Source: Amycolatopsis iheyensis (GTDB lineage: Bacteria > Actinomycetota > Actinomycetes > Mycobacteriales > Pseudonocardiaceae). From it: a DNA stretch of 64,000 nucleotides. Each line of letters starts with the position of its first letter. Position 1 is the first letter of the stretch. Location: assembly GCF_024703995.1 (NCBI RefSeq), contig NZ_JAMXQV010000019.1:152261-216260 (forward strand), in the 5' to 3' direction. Made by a program: the position numbers and the translations under genes. Of the stretch, positions 47,495 to 56,514 are shown in pieces. The notes under the pieces are model-generated. The model saw only the letters and a program-made list of their open reading frames with translations, did not search any database and was not told the DNA's origin.

Positions 47495-48382
47495 TCACCC
47501 CGCCCAGCCGCGGATCGCGAAGCGGCTGCCGTCGCGCTCGACCTCGGCCGCCGCCTGACCCGCGAAGTGCGCCGGCACCACCAGCTCCCGCTCGTCGGCC
47601 GCGCGCTCGAGGACGCTCCGCCGGGTCGCCGCCGCCTGACGCGGATCTTCGCAGAAGCAGCTGCTGTGCTCCGGCGCCAGGATCTGCACCGGGCTGTGCA
47701 GCAGGTCGCCGACGAACACCGCGCGGTCCGAGCCGGACGCGAGGCGCAGCACGGACGAGCCGGGTGTGTGGCCCGGCGCGGCCTCGAGCGTCAGGTTGCG
47801 GTCGACGCGGTGGCGGCCTTCCCACAGTCGCGCGCGGCCGAGCACCGGGGCGATGCTGTCGGCGTAGACGAGCAGGCTGCCTTCGCGGCGCAGCCGCTCC
47901 CGCTCATCGCGCGGCGCGGCCCGGCGGTGCGCGTTGCGCGGGTCGAAGTACACCTGGTCGGCGCGGGGGATCAGGTAGGTGGCGTTCGGGAACGCCGGCA
48001 CCCACTCGCCGTCGCGCAGCTCGGTGTTCCAGCCGACGTGGTCGTAGTGGATGTGCGTGTTGACCACGACGTCGACGTCCTCGGGCCGGACGCCGGCCGC
48101 GGCGAGCCGGTCGAGGAACGGCGTCGCGAGGTGGTCGAACAGCGGGATCTGCGGCCGGCGCCGGTCGTTGCCGACGCCGGTGTCGACCAGGACGACCCGG
48201 CCCTCGCTGCGCAGCACCCACGTCTGGACCGCGCCGCGGTAGCCGCCGGTGGCCGGGTTCCAGTGGTCGGAGGTCAGGCCCGCCCACAGCTCGGGCGGGC
48301 TGCCCGGGACGATGGTGCTCGCCGGCGCGATCTCACCCTGCCACTCGACGACCTTGACGACTTCGACCTCACCGATGTGCAT
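47495..48382 (-). CDS. MBL-fold metallo-hydrolase
   Basis: Metallo-beta-lactamase-fold enzyme of 295 aa. The metal motif HxHxDH is NTHIHYDHVGWNTEL, with further ligands in EAAPGHTPGSSVLRL and VFVGDLLHSPVQI, and a final His in LVVPAHFAGQAA. It resembles quorum-quenching lactonase relatives and other generic hydrolases of the AttM type. Whether it cuts lactones is not shown. Divergent from an AraC-type gene with an 86-bp gap, so that regulator may control it. Confidence 0.88.
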   Translation of the reverse strand: MHIGEVEVVKVVEWQGEIAPASTIVPGSPPELWAGLTSDHWNPATGGYRGAVQTWVLRSEGRVVLVDTGVGNDRRRPQIPLFDHLATPFLDRLAAAGVRPEDVDVVVNTHIHYDHVGWNTELRDGEWVPAFPNATYLIPRADQVYFDPRNAHRRAAPRDERERLRREGSLLVYADSIAPVLGRARLWEGRHRVDRNLTLEAAPGHTPGSSVLRLASGSDRAVFVGDLLHSPVQILAPEHSSCFCEDPRQAAATRRSVLERAADERELVVPAHFAGQAAAEVERDGSRFAIRGWAG

Positions 48383-48468
48383 GACTCCACGCTAGGTCGC
48401 CACCATGAGCGTTCCCATGCCTGAGATCCTCATTCTGATACGCGAACGTCTCACAGTACGCTGACCGC

Positions 48469-49341
48469 GTGGATCTCCTCAGCGACGCGATCGCCGCGGT
48501 GCGGGTCGGGCGGCCGACGTCGAACCGCCTCCGGGCCGGGGACGACTGGTGCTACCGCTTCGCGCCGTACGAGGGCGCCGGCTTCCACGTGCTGCTGCGC
48601 GGCAGCGGCTGGCTGATCCCGGACGGCGGCCCGCCGGTGCCGCTCGGCGCCGGTGACGTCGTCCTCGTCCCGCACGGCCGGGCGCACACGCTGTCCGCGA
48701 CCCCGGACGCGGCCGGCGCGGTGCCGTTCGAGACGGCGGTCGCCGACCCGGCCGGCCGGACCGAGTTCCTCTGCGGCAAGTACCGGCTGGCCCACGCGCG
48801 GCGCCACCCCGTGCTCGCGAGCCTGCCCGACGTCGTGCACCTGCCCGCCCAGGTCGGCCGGCACCCGGAGCTGCGTGCGGCCATCGACCTGCTCGGCGGC
48901 GAGGTGACCGAGCCGCGGCCGGGCTCGGCCACGGTCCTCACCGGCTTGCTGGACCTGCTCCTGGTCTACCTGATCCGCGCGTGGCTGGCCGGAAACCCCG
49001 GCGCGGGCTGGCCGCGAGCGTTGCGGGACACCGAAGTCGCCGCCGCGCTCGAAGCGTTGCACGCGAATCCCGAAGCGCCGTGGCGGATCGAGGACCTGGC
49101 CGCGCGGGTCGGGCTGTCCCGCGCGACCCTCGCCCGCCGGTTCACGGCGCTGACCGGGCAGCCGCCGATGGCCTACCTCACCTGGTGGCGGCTGACGACG
49201 GCGGCGCGGCTGCTGCAGGACACCGACCTCCCGCTGCCCTCGATCGCGGCGAAGGTCGGTTACGGCTCACCGTTCGCGTTCTCCCACGCGTTCAAACGCC
49301 AGTTCGGCGTCGCGCCGGGCGGGTTCCGGAGCGCACCCTGA
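48469..49341 (+). CDS. AraC-family transcriptional regulator with cupin_6 N-terminus
   Basis: Regulator of 290 aa. N-terminal cupin_6 domain at about 1-180 (FHVLLRGSGWLIPDGGPPVP, GDVVLVPHGRAHTL), then a C-terminal AraC double helix-turn-helix at about 195-285 (WRIEDLAARVGLSRATLARR, GQPPMAYLTWWRL, YGSPFAFSHAFKRQFG). GTG start at 48469. Relatives often control neighbouring oxidoreductases or hydrolases, and here the divergent MBL-fold gene is the obvious candidate. It ends 12 bp from the convergent decarboxylase-family gene. Confidence 0.9.
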   Translation: MDLLSDAIAAVRVGRPTSNRLRAGDDWCYRFAPYEGAGFHVLLRGSGWLIPDGGPPVPLGAGDVVLVPHGRAHTLSATPDAAGAVPFETAVADPAGRTEFLCGKYRLAHARRHPVLASLPDVVHLPAQVGRHPELRAAIDLLGGEVTEPRPGSATVLTGLLDLLLVYLIRAWLAGNPGAGWPRALRDTEVAAALEALHANPEAPWRIEDLAARVGLSRATLARRFTALTGQPPMAYLTWWRLTTAARLLQDTDLPLPSIAAKVGYGSPFAFSHAFKRQFGVAPGGFRSAP

Positions 49342-49353
49342 CGGAAGCCGGCT

Positions 49354-50253
49354 TCAGCCGGCCCGGGTGCCCGAGAACGGGAACGTCCCGCCGCCGGAAA
49401 TGGTCACCGACCCGGTGAACACGTCGCCGTCGATCGTGCCCGTCACGCCGATGTCGAAGCGCGCCGGTTCGGTCAGCTCCGCGGTGAACTCGAGGTGGCC
49501 GCCCTCGACGGTGCCGGACACGATCGGGACCGTGACACCGAGCCGGCCGTCGGTGATGGACCCGCGCACCGCGGCGCCGGCGGTCTGGAGGTCGAGGACC
49601 AGGGGCTTGCTGCCCGCGGGGTGGGTGAAGGTGATGTCCCACCGGCCGTCGGCCCCGGTCCGGCCGCTGCTCGGCCGGGTGACCGGCGTGGCTTCCCCGG
49701 CCGGCCGAGGCTCGACGCGCTCGCCGAGCACCGGCTGGCCGGGTTTCACCGCCACCCCGGCGGAGTTGAGGAAGCCCGCCATCATCCGGTAGTAGCCGAC
49801 GAGGTAGAGCACCTCGATGACCTCGGCGTGGTCGCGGGTCGCGGCGAGCCGCGCCCACGTCTCGTCGGAGACGAAGGCCGCGGCACACAGCTCGTCGACG
49901 GCTTGCAACACGGCGTCGTCTTCGGGCGCCCAGGACGCCTCGGGATCGGTGAGCGCGTTGATCTCGGCTTCGGTGACGCCCGCGCCCAGCGCGGCCGGCA
50001 CGTGGTTGGCCCACTCGTACGGCGCGTCGCACCGCAGCGCGACCCGCAGGATGGCCAGCTCACGCAGGCGTGGCAGCAGCCGGCTCTGGCTCAGCAGGTA
50101 GGCGCCGAGGTCCGAGGACGCCTTCATCAGCTCGGGGTTGCGCGCGAGCACCTGGATCACGGTGTCGGCGCCCAGCTTCGCGAGCTTGCGCTGGTCCGGC
50201 TCGAGCTCGTCGATCGGGAGCGGCGGGATGCGGGGGCTGGTCGCGTGCGGCAT
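49354..50253 (-). CDS. carboxymuconolactone decarboxylase-family protein with extra C-terminal domain
   Basis: Protein of 299 aa. Residues about 10-185 are an AhpD/CMD-like helical domain (SQSRLLPRLRELAILRVALR, YEWANHVPAALGAGVTEAEI) without the CxxC of peroxidase AhpD. Residues about 205-299 are a beta-rich domain (WDITFTHPAGSKPLVLDLQT, GGHLEFTAELTEPARFDIGV) that I do not recognise. ATG 50253 follows GGAGGAG. It lies 19 bp after a TetR gene and is probably controlled by it. Possibly an enzyme acting on a small aromatic or lactone compound. Confidence 0.82.
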   Translation of the reverse strand: MPHATSPRIPPLPIDELEPDQRKLAKLGADTVIQVLARNPELMKASSDLGAYLLSQSRLLPRLRELAILRVALRCDAPYEWANHVPAALGAGVTEAEINALTDPEASWAPEDDAVLQAVDELCAAAFVSDETWARLAATRDHAEVIEVLYLVGYYRMMAGFLNSAGVAVKPGQPVLGERVEPRPAGEATPVTRPSSGRTGADGRWDITFTHPAGSKPLVLDLQTAGAAVRGSITDGRLGVTVPIVSGTVEGGHLEFTAELTEPARFDIGVTGTIDGDVFTGSVTISGGGTFPFSGTRAG

Positions 50254-50272
50254 GGCAGTCTCCTCCGGCGGA

Positions 50273-50884
50273 TCACGGGTTCTCGTGGCGCTCGATCTCT
50301 TCGAGTGCCTTCCTGGCGTCTTCGGCACTGAGCACCGGATGCGCGTACAGGTCGATCAGGGCGCGGGCCAGCAGCCCGTCGCCTTCGGGGCTGAACACCT
50401 CGACACCCAGCGCGCGGGAGAGGTGCTCGTGCAGCACCGTGATCGACAGCGCCATGGCGGTGCTGACCGCGGCGCGGACCTCGGGCGCGACGCTCGGCGG
50501 ATCGGGCCGGTCACGGTCGGCGGCGGCGTGCCACCGCGCCCCGAGCTCGACCATTTCGTCGAACAGCGCCGCGGCGCCGCCCTCGACGAGGGCCCGCGCG
50601 AGGTAGGCGCGGTACGGCCCGACCGCGATCCGCGCGGCCGCGACGGGGTTCCCGTGCCCGGTGAGCGCTTGCTCGTCGAGCCGGCGGAGGAGGTCGACGA
50701 GGTGCGCGTCGCACACGTCTCGCAGGTCCTGTTTGGACCCGAAGTGGTGGCGCAGCAACCCGGACGAGACACCCGCGGCCTGGGCGATGCCGCGGATCGT
50801 CGCGCCCTCGAACCCGTGCTCGCCGAACTGCCGCAGGGCCGCGTCCCGGATCCGGGCCCGGGCGGTCAGGTCGTCGGAACTCAT
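50273..50884 (-). CDS. TetR-family regulator
   Basis: Repressor of 203 aa with a helix-turn-helix at about 10-55 (RIRDAALRQFGEHGFEGATI, IAQAAGVSSGLLRHHFGS) and a C-terminal ligand domain typical of regulators next to catabolic genes. Two palindromes with half-site CTACAC/GTGTAG lie directly upstream of its start, so it is probably autoregulated. It is cotranscribed with the downstream carboxymuconolactone-decarboxylase-family gene. Confidence 0.9.
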   Translation of the reverse strand: MSSDDLTARARIRDAALRQFGEHGFEGATIRGIAQAAGVSSGLLRHHFGSKQDLRDVCDAHLVDLLRRLDEQALTGHGNPVAAARIAVGPYRAYLARALVEGGAAALFDEMVELGARWHAAADRDRPDPPSVAPEVRAAVSTAMALSITVLHEHLSRALGVEVFSPEGDGLLARALIDLYAHPVLSAEDARKALEEIERHENP

Positions 50885-50895
50885 CAGTCCTCCGG

Positions 50896-50932
50896 CTACA
50901 CGCTTGTGTAGCCGACTATACGCACGTGTAGT
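50896..50932. promoter_or_regulatory. two TetR operators
   Basis: CTACAC-GCTT-GTGTAG (50896-50911) is a perfect 6-4-6 palindrome. ACTATACGCACGTGTAGT (50915-50932) is an imperfect second site with the same ACTACACG half-site. They start 12 bp before the TetR start codon. Confidence 0.7.
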
Positions 50933-50953
50933 CCGCGCGCAAGGGAGAAAAGA

Positions 50954-50983
50954 GAAAGCCCCGGCCGTGGGGCCGGGGCTTTC
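50954..50983 (-). terminator. Rho-independent terminator of the 50999-51391 gene
   Basis: Perfect 13-bp stem GAAAGCCCCGGCC / GGCCGGGGCTTTC with a 4-base loop. On the minus strand it is followed by TCTCTTTTCTCCC, a usable U-rich tract. It also separates that gene from the TetR promoter region. Confidence 0.75.
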
Positions 50984-50998
50984 GCCGGATCGGTGGAG

Positions 50999-51391
50999 TC
51001 AGAACTCGTCCGACTTGGTGAGCGCTTCTTCGAGCGCGTCCGCACGGGCCACGACCGACCGCAGCGGGCGTTCGAACTCGTGCTCGATGCTGAGGTCCTC
51101 CAGCGGCACGGTGTGCTTGAGCAGCGCGACGCCGTCGACCACCCCCGCGCCCCCGACGGCCGACTGCCCGGCCAGCTCCAGCAGGTGCCGGAGGTCGATC
51201 TCGTCGGCCCGGCCGACCGGGGACGAGATCTCGATCCACGCCCCGCCGTCGTGCTCGGGCAGGTGGTGCACCGCCACCTGCTGGGTCCGTTCACGCGGTC
51301 CGCTGAGCCGGAACCGGAGCCAGCCGTCGGACTCCTCCAGCACCTCGTACCGCGTCCGGACAAAGTTGATCACATCGGTCCAGGTGGTCAC
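50999..51391 (-). CDS. small protein of unknown function (possible YbjN/CesT-like chaperone fold)
   Basis: Acidic cytoplasmic protein of 130 aa. It alternates short helices and strands (TWTDVINFVRTRYEVLEESD, LRFRLSGPRERTQQVAVHHL, GGAWIEISSPVGRADEIDLR), a pattern like YbjN/CesT-type peptide-binding chaperones, but without a diagnostic motif. GTG 51391 is preceded by GAGGCGGAG, while an ATG at 51436 is a longer alternative. Transcribed alone, with a good terminator, 81 bp beyond the ligase stop. Function not assigned. Confidence 0.65.
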   Translation of the reverse strand: MTTWTDVINFVRTRYEVLEESDGWLRFRLSGPRERTQQVAVHHLPEHDGGAWIEISSPVGRADEIDLRHLLELAGQSAVGGAGVVDGVALLKHTVPLEDLSIEHEFERPLRSVVARADALEEALTKSDEF

Positions 51392-51472
51392 CCGCTCCGC
51401 CTCTCGCCTAAGACCTGCCGTGCGCGGTCGCAGCATCTCACGCCCGCCTCGGCGGTCGCGAGCGACTAGTGG

Positions 51473-53464
51473 CTAGACGATTCCGGCGCCGATCAGCAGC
51501 GTCCAGATCTCGCCCTGGTCGACGACCTCGACGTCGAACTTCTCCGCCTTGGTCAGCTTGGCCGCGCCGACCTCCGCGCCCGTGATCAGCATGTCGGTGT
51601 TCGCCGAGACCGAGGATGCCGTGGTCGCGCCGGCTTTTTCGCACAGGCGCTGGAACGTCGGGCGGGGGACCTTCTCACCCGAGCGCGGGTCGTTGATCGC
51701 GCCGGTGACCACCACGGTCTTGCCCGCCAGGGGCGCGCCCGCCGCGACCACCGGCGGCAGGTCCTCCTCGCGCACGTCGAGGGACACGCCGCGCTCCCGC
51801 AGCCGCTCGAGCTCCGGCTTCAGCCGGGTGAGGTGCTCGATCAGCGACGCCGCGACCTTCGGCCCGATGTCCTCGACCGCGACGAGCCCTTCTTCGCCCG
51901 CGGCGGCCACGTCTTCCAGGGAGCCGAAGCCGGCCCGGCACAGCCGGGCGGCGGTGCCCTCGGAAGCCATCGGGATCGCGAGCCCGATCAGCGCCCGGCG
52001 CAGGCCGACCGCCCGGCTCGCGTCGATCGACTCGATCATCCGGGTCGCCGAGACCTCGCCGATGCGGTCGAACTCGAGCAGCCGCTCCTTGGTGAGCCCG
52101 TAGAAGTCCGACGGGTGCTCCAGGAGCCCGGTCTCGGCCAGCCGCTCGATCCACACCCCGCCGATCGCGTCGATGTCCGCCGCCGCGCGCGACGCCCAGT
52201 GGATCAGCCTCCGGACCGTCTGGGCCGGGCAGGACACGTTGGTGCAGAACAGTTCCCGGCTGTTGCCCTGCTCGGTCAGCGGGTGCCCGCACGACGGGCA
52301 CACCGTCGGCGGCACGATCTCCTGCTCGGCGCCGGTGCGCTTCGACTCGTCGAGCACGCCCGCGACGAACGGGATCACGTCGCCCGCGCGGCGCACCAGC
52401 ACGGTGTCGCCGATGCGGATCCCGCGGGCGCGGATCACCTCCTGGTTGGCCAGCGTGGCGCGGGTGACCGTGGTCCCGCCCACGAACACCGGCTCCAGCC
52501 AGGCGACCGGCGCGATCTTGCCGGTCTTGCCGACGTCCCAGACCACGTCGGCCAGCACGGTGGTCTTCTCCTCTGCGGCGAACTTGAAGGCGAGCGCGCC
52601 GCGGGGCGAGCTCGACCGGGTGCCGGCCGCGGCGTAGGCATCCCGGTCCGCCAGCCGCAGCACCGCGCCGTCGAGGTCGTAGTCGAGGTCGTTGCGCTGC
52701 CGCTCGATCTCGCCGATCACCGCCTGCGCCGACTCCGCGTCGGTGCAGTGGCGCATGTCCGCGGCGGTGAACCCGAGCCCCCGCAACGCGCTGTCGAGGT
52801 CGGTCTCCGCGCTGTCGGGGTCGGTGTGCAGGTCGAAGGCGAAGAACCGCAGCCGCCGCTCGGCGACGACGGCCGGGTCCTTGGCCCGCAGCGTGCCCGC
52901 CGCCGCGTTGCGCGGGTTGATCAGCGGCTTGTCCGGGTGCGCGGTGTTGTACGCGGCGAAGGTGGAGCGCAGCATGACCGCCTCACCGCGGACCTCGACG
53001 CGGCCCGGCGCTTCGACCCGGTCCGGGATGCCGTCGGTCAGCGCGCGCACCAGCGGCGTGACGTCGTCGCCCGTCGTGCCATCGCCGCGGGTGACCGCCC
53101 GCGCCAGCCGGCCGTTTTCGTAGACCACGGCCAGCGACAGACCGTCGAGCTTCGGCATGACCACCACCGGCTGGCCGGGGAAGCGGTCGAAGAACGCCGC
53201 GACCTGCTCGGGCTTGGTCGCCTTCTCCAGCGACAGCATCGGCCGCGAGTGCCGCACGGGCGCGTGCAGCACCGCGGGCGCGCCGACCTGCTCCAGGGGG
53301 TTCGGGTCGGGGGCGAGCTCCGGGTTCGCCTCGATCAGGCCCCGCAGCTCGTCCTCGACCGCGTCGTACTCCGCGTCGGCCACCACCGGCGAGCCGCGGT
53401 AGTAGGCATCGCGCAGCACCGTGATGCGGTCGGCGAGTTCCTGGATGCGTTCCCCTGTGTCCAC
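51473..53464 (-). CDS. ligA: NAD-dependent DNA ligase
   Basis: DNA ligase of 663 aa. Domain Ia (about 1-60, VVADAEYDAVEDELRGLIEA) for NMN, the adenylation domain with catalytic Lys in VVMPKLDGLSLAVVYENGRL, an OB domain, a Cys4 zinc finger (CPSCGHPL ... CTNVSCPAQ), helix-hairpin-helix repeats (VEDIGPKVAASL) and a C-terminal BRCT domain (LAGKTVVVTGAI). GTG 53464 gives a family-like N-terminus, and TTG 53494 is possible. Actinomycetes often have two LigA paralogues, and sequences such as HWASRAAADIDAIGG deviate from the usual replicative enzyme, so this may be the accessory one. Confidence 0.9.
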   Translation of the reverse strand: MDTGERIQELADRITVLRDAYYRGSPVVADAEYDAVEDELRGLIEANPELAPDPNPLEQVGAPAVLHAPVRHSRPMLSLEKATKPEQVAAFFDRFPGQPVVVMPKLDGLSLAVVYENGRLARAVTRGDGTTGDDVTPLVRALTDGIPDRVEAPGRVEVRGEAVMLRSTFAAYNTAHPDKPLINPRNAAAGTLRAKDPAVVAERRLRFFAFDLHTDPDSAETDLDSALRGLGFTAADMRHCTDAESAQAVIGEIERQRNDLDYDLDGAVLRLADRDAYAAAGTRSSSPRGALAFKFAAEEKTTVLADVVWDVGKTGKIAPVAWLEPVFVGGTTVTRATLANQEVIRARGIRIGDTVLVRRAGDVIPFVAGVLDESKRTGAEQEIVPPTVCPSCGHPLTEQGNSRELFCTNVSCPAQTVRRLIHWASRAAADIDAIGGVWIERLAETGLLEHPSDFYGLTKERLLEFDRIGEVSATRMIESIDASRAVGLRRALIGLAIPMASEGTAARLCRAGFGSLEDVAAAGEEGLVAVEDIGPKVAASLIEHLTRLKPELERLRERGVSLDVREEDLPPVVAAGAPLAGKTVVVTGAINDPRSGEKVPRPTFQRLCEKAGATTASSVSANTDMLITGAEVGAAKLTKAEKFDVEVVDQGEIWTLLIGAGIV

Positions 53465-53506
53465 GGACGAGAACTTACCCGGCGGCACCGACAAGAACCG
53501 CGACCA

Positions 53507-55096
53507 TCACGGCAGAACGCCCGAAATCTCGGTGACGACGGCCTCCGGAGCGCCGGCGGCGAAGACGCTCCGGACCGCCGCCATCTCCGCCAACGTCGTG
53601 CGCCCGGTGACGAACAGCGCCGCCAGCCGCGGCAGTGGACGCCCGCATTCGATCAGGGCGCGCAGCTGGTCCACGTCCAGCGTCAGCACCCGCAGTTCCG
53701 GCAGGTCGCACACCGGGCGCAGGTCCGCCACCGCCGACCTCGACAGGTCCAGCCGGGTCAGGTTCGGCAGCGTGCGCAGCACGTCGATGTCGAGTGGCTC
53801 GGAGACCCGGTTCAGCGTGAGCGACCACAGTCCGGGGTGCCCGGCCAGCGCCGCGAGCTCGACCCGCGGGGCTTCGACCTGCAGGGCCTCCAGCCGCTCG
53901 AGCCCGCCGATCGACGGGGTCACCGCGGCCGCGCGGTTGACGCCCAGCGCCCGCAGGGTGGGCAGCGGCGCGAAGACCGCGAGATCCACCTCCGCGGCGT
54001 CGTTGAGGTACAGCTCCTGGACCAGCTCCGGCTCGGGCGTCCCGGCCACCACCCCGGCCAGGTCGAGGCCGGCCGCCCGCGAGATCACCTCGTTGTAGGA
54101 CCGGGCCGGGTCGTCGCGCAGGCCGGTCTCCGCGACCAGGTACGGCCCGCCCGGATCCTCGTACTTGCCGGCGCGCAACGCCTCGACGACCTCTGTGAGC
54201 ATGCCGGTGATCGAGGTGGCCACGTAGTGCAGCGGGCCGTAGATGTCCCGGCCGTACTCCAGGACCTGCCCGGCCGAACCGCCCTCGGCCGGGTCGAGGT
54301 CGGTCAGGAGGTAGTTCATCGCGCGGTCGCTGCCGAAGGTGACCCACCAGTCGTTGCGGGACAGGCGTTTCACCCGGCCGAACGGCACCGGCTCGAACAC
54401 GACGCCGTCGTCGTCCAGCTCGTCTTCCCAGCCGTAGGAACCGGGATCGCCCTCGAGGTAGTTCTCGACGAGCCGGACCAGCGGGTCGTGCGAGTAGGGA
54501 CCGAGCAGGCCGCTTTCGCTCGGGTCGCCGTCGGCCACCAGGTAGAGCGCGCGCAGGTCTTCGGGCAGCCGCGCGCCGATCCGGGCCTCGGCCGCGGCCA
54601 GGTCCGCCTCCGTGCACGCGCCGGGCCACGGCGGCGGACCGCCCTTGATCGCGGCGTACCGCTCGGCGAACTCGCCGGCCAGCCGGGTGACCTCGGCGAG
54701 CACCGCCGGGTCGGTCGGCGCGCCGGTCGGCTCGGCCGCCGCGGGCCGGGGAAGACCGGGCCGGGGATGACCCGGGTAACGGAAGTCTCCGTCGAAGATC
54801 AACCGGCCGGGTGACATGGCCGCGATGTCGGGCCGTGCGGTGAAGACGTACCGGCCTGCGGTGTCGAGCCGGACTTCGAGCGTCGCGGGGGATCGTTCGA
54901 ACAGCTCGCCCGCGATCGACGTGTACTCGACGCGCACGTGCTGGGTCACGTCGCTCCAGGCGGTGCACGAAACGCTGCCGCCGGTGTGCTGCAGCTGCAG
55001 CGTGGCGGTGGTCCAGCCGGCGCCCGCGCCCGCGCGCAGTGCTTCGGCCATGGCTCTGGCGATGTCGCCGTATCCGGCGTCCCCCGTGGTGGTCAT
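53507..55096 (-). CDS. SMI1/KNR4-domain protein with leucine-rich C-terminus
   Basis: Cytoplasmic protein of 529 aa. N-terminal domain of unknown type (about 1-115), an SMI1/KNR4 domain at about 160-300 (LAAAEARIGARLPEDLRALY, DWWVTFGSDRAMNYLLTDLD) and leucine-rich repeats at about 350-520 (LPTLRALGVN, LPNLTRLDLSR, LPELRVLTLD). SMI1/KNR4 proteins are frequent immunity partners of polymorphic toxins and also occur in cell-wall or contact functions. No toxin gene adjoins. ATG 55096 was chosen over a longer frame. Function inferred only in outline. Confidence 0.82.
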   Translation of the reverse strand: MTTTGDAGYGDIARAMAEALRAGAGAGWTTATLQLQHTGGSVSCTAWSDVTQHVRVEYTSIAGELFERSPATLEVRLDTAGRYVFTARPDIAAMSPGRLIFDGDFRYPGHPRPGLPRPAAAEPTGAPTDPAVLAEVTRLAGEFAERYAAIKGGPPPWPGACTEADLAAAEARIGARLPEDLRALYLVADGDPSESGLLGPYSHDPLVRLVENYLEGDPGSYGWEDELDDDGVVFEPVPFGRVKRLSRNDWWVTFGSDRAMNYLLTDLDPAEGGSAGQVLEYGRDIYGPLHYVATSITGMLTEVVEALRAGKYEDPGGPYLVAETGLRDDPARSYNEVISRAAGLDLAGVVAGTPEPELVQELYLNDAAEVDLAVFAPLPTLRALGVNRAAAVTPSIGGLERLEALQVEAPRVELAALAGHPGLWSLTLNRVSEPLDIDVLRTLPNLTRLDLSRSAVADLRPVCDLPELRVLTLDVDQLRALIECGRPLPRLAALFVTGRTTLAEMAAVRSVFAAGAPEAVVTEISGVLP

Positions 55097-55263
55097 GCGG
55101 CAGACATTAGCGGTGGCCACCGACAAAACCCGGTGCCGCGGTTTCTCACCCGGCCGGGCGGCGGGAATCACCCGGCCGCGTTCCGGCGAATTGCGGGCCG
55201 GGAGCCCGGGTGGGAGCGTCGAGCGGACCGGACTGTTTTCCCACCACGGAACAGGAGTCGCGC

Positions 55264-55560
55264 ATGACCACGACCGAGATGCCCGCCGTGCACGAGTGCA
55301 CGGTCAGCGGGTGCTCCTACAACCACGACGGCTGCCACGCGTTCGCCATCACCGTCAACGGCGACAACGGCACGGCCGACTGCGGCACGTTCGTCCCGCT
55401 GAACACGAAGGGCGGCCTGGACCGCGTCGTGGCCCAGGTCGGCGCCTGCTCGCGCACCGACTGCCGGCACAACTCGTCGCTGGAGTGCACGGCCTCGAGT
55501 GTCCGCATCGGACCGGGCGACGGCTCGCACGCGGCGAACTGCCTGACCTTCACCAAGTAG
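55264..55560 (+). CDS. DUF1540 protein with two cysteine-rich repeats
   Basis: Small protein of 98 aa with two DUF1540 units, each with about four cysteines: CTVSGCSYNHDGCHAFAITV to ADCGTF, and CSRTDCRHNSSLECTASSVR to ANCLTF. The Cys pattern suggests metal binding, perhaps zinc. The family is common in spore-forming and filamentous Gram-positives and is uncharacterised. ATG 55264 follows AGGAG. The preceding 167 bp carry no obvious operator. Confidence 0.85.
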   Translation: MTTTEMPAVHECTVSGCSYNHDGCHAFAITVNGDNGTADCGTFVPLNTKGGLDRVVAQVGACSRTDCRHNSSLECTASSVRIGPGDGSHAANCLTFTK

Positions 55561-55598
55561 CCGGTGTGGACGGCGGCTGCCCGGGCGGGCAGCCGCCG

Positions 55599-56480
55599 TC
55601 ACCGCGCGAGCGCGGTGTCGATGACTTCGCGGCTGTCGGCGAGCAGTGCCTCGGCCGCGGTCCGGCCGGTGGCGGCCAGGTAGGCGTCGACGAGCCGGTT
55701 GCCCGCCGCGTACCCCGCGCCGGACGGCAGCCCGACGGGCTCCGCGCCGAAGCGGATCGCCGACGCGTCGCCGTGCACCCAGGCGGTGAAGTTCCGCATG
55801 CCCGTGACACCGAGTCCGGTGACGACCTTCGCGAACACCGCGTCGTCGGCCAGGTGCGCCACGCCGATCCTCGCGTAGCCGAGTTCGTCGCCGTAGAGCT
55901 GCCTCGCGAACGCGTCCGCGAGGCCCTCGGACACCACCTGCTCGCCGACGGTGACCGTCGCCGGATCCCACACCACCCCGCCGGGGCTGTAGCGGAGGTT
56001 GTGGTTCAGCTCGTGGACCGCGGTGGCCTCGAGCCGGGCGAGGTTTTCCGGGAACGGCCACAGGTTCAGGAACAGGTGGCCGGACACGCTGCCGTTCGCC
56101 GTCAGGCCCAGTGAAGGGCCCATGAAGTGCTCGTCCCCGGGGTCGCCGAGGACGAGCAGCACCGTCAGGTCCGGCACCGTGATGCCGGGGGTCGCCGCGA
56201 CCTGCACGGCGACGGCGTCTTCGAGTGCCCGCCCGATCCGGGCCCACGCCCCGGCTTCGGCCAAGGCGTCGAGCGCTTCGAGGCACCGCTCGCCGTCGCG
56301 GTCGAGGGGAAAGCCCGAGCCCATCCGGTGCAGGGCCACGAGATCCGGCTCGCCGGGGAAGTACCGGTACATCCCGGCGGCGGGCCGCAGCATCGCGCGC
56401 AGCAGCTCCGGCCGGTCGGCGGCGGGCGCGCGCAGGATCTCGCGCATCGCCGGGAGGGTGTCGAGGACCGTGATCGTCAT
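55599..56480 (-). CDS. DUF2268-family putative zinc protease
   Basis: Protein of 293 aa of the DUF2268 family. The zinc-protease-like motif HELNH (AVHELNHNLRYSP) is followed by a Glu-containing helix VVSEGLADAFARQLYGDELG that can supply the third ligand, as in gluzincins. No signal peptide is seen, so it acts in the cytoplasm or is exported unconventionally. Function of the family is not established. A 34-bp gap separates it from the upstream small membrane protein gene, and they may be cotranscribed. Confidence 0.82.
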   Translation of the reverse strand: MTITVLDTLPAMREILRAPAADRPELLRAMLRPAAGMYRYFPGEPDLVALHRMGSGFPLDRDGERCLEALDALAEAGAWARIGRALEDAVAVQVAATPGITVPDLTVLLVLGDPGDEHFMGPSLGLTANGSVSGHLFLNLWPFPENLARLEATAVHELNHNLRYSPGGVVWDPATVTVGEQVVSEGLADAFARQLYGDELGYARIGVAHLADDAVFAKVVTGLGVTGMRNFTAWVHGDASAIRFGAEPVGLPSGAGYAAGNRLVDAYLAATGRTAAEALLADSREVIDTALAR

Positions 56481-56514
56481 GCCGGCGACGGTAAGGGCTC
56501 CAGCGGCTGGAGGG

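Noticed and set aside
51833..54814. Very long plus-strand open frame (about 990 codons)
   Set aside because: It lies antisense to the DNA ligase and the SMI1-LRR gene, is Arg/Gly/His-biased and has no domain. It arises from high third-position GC.
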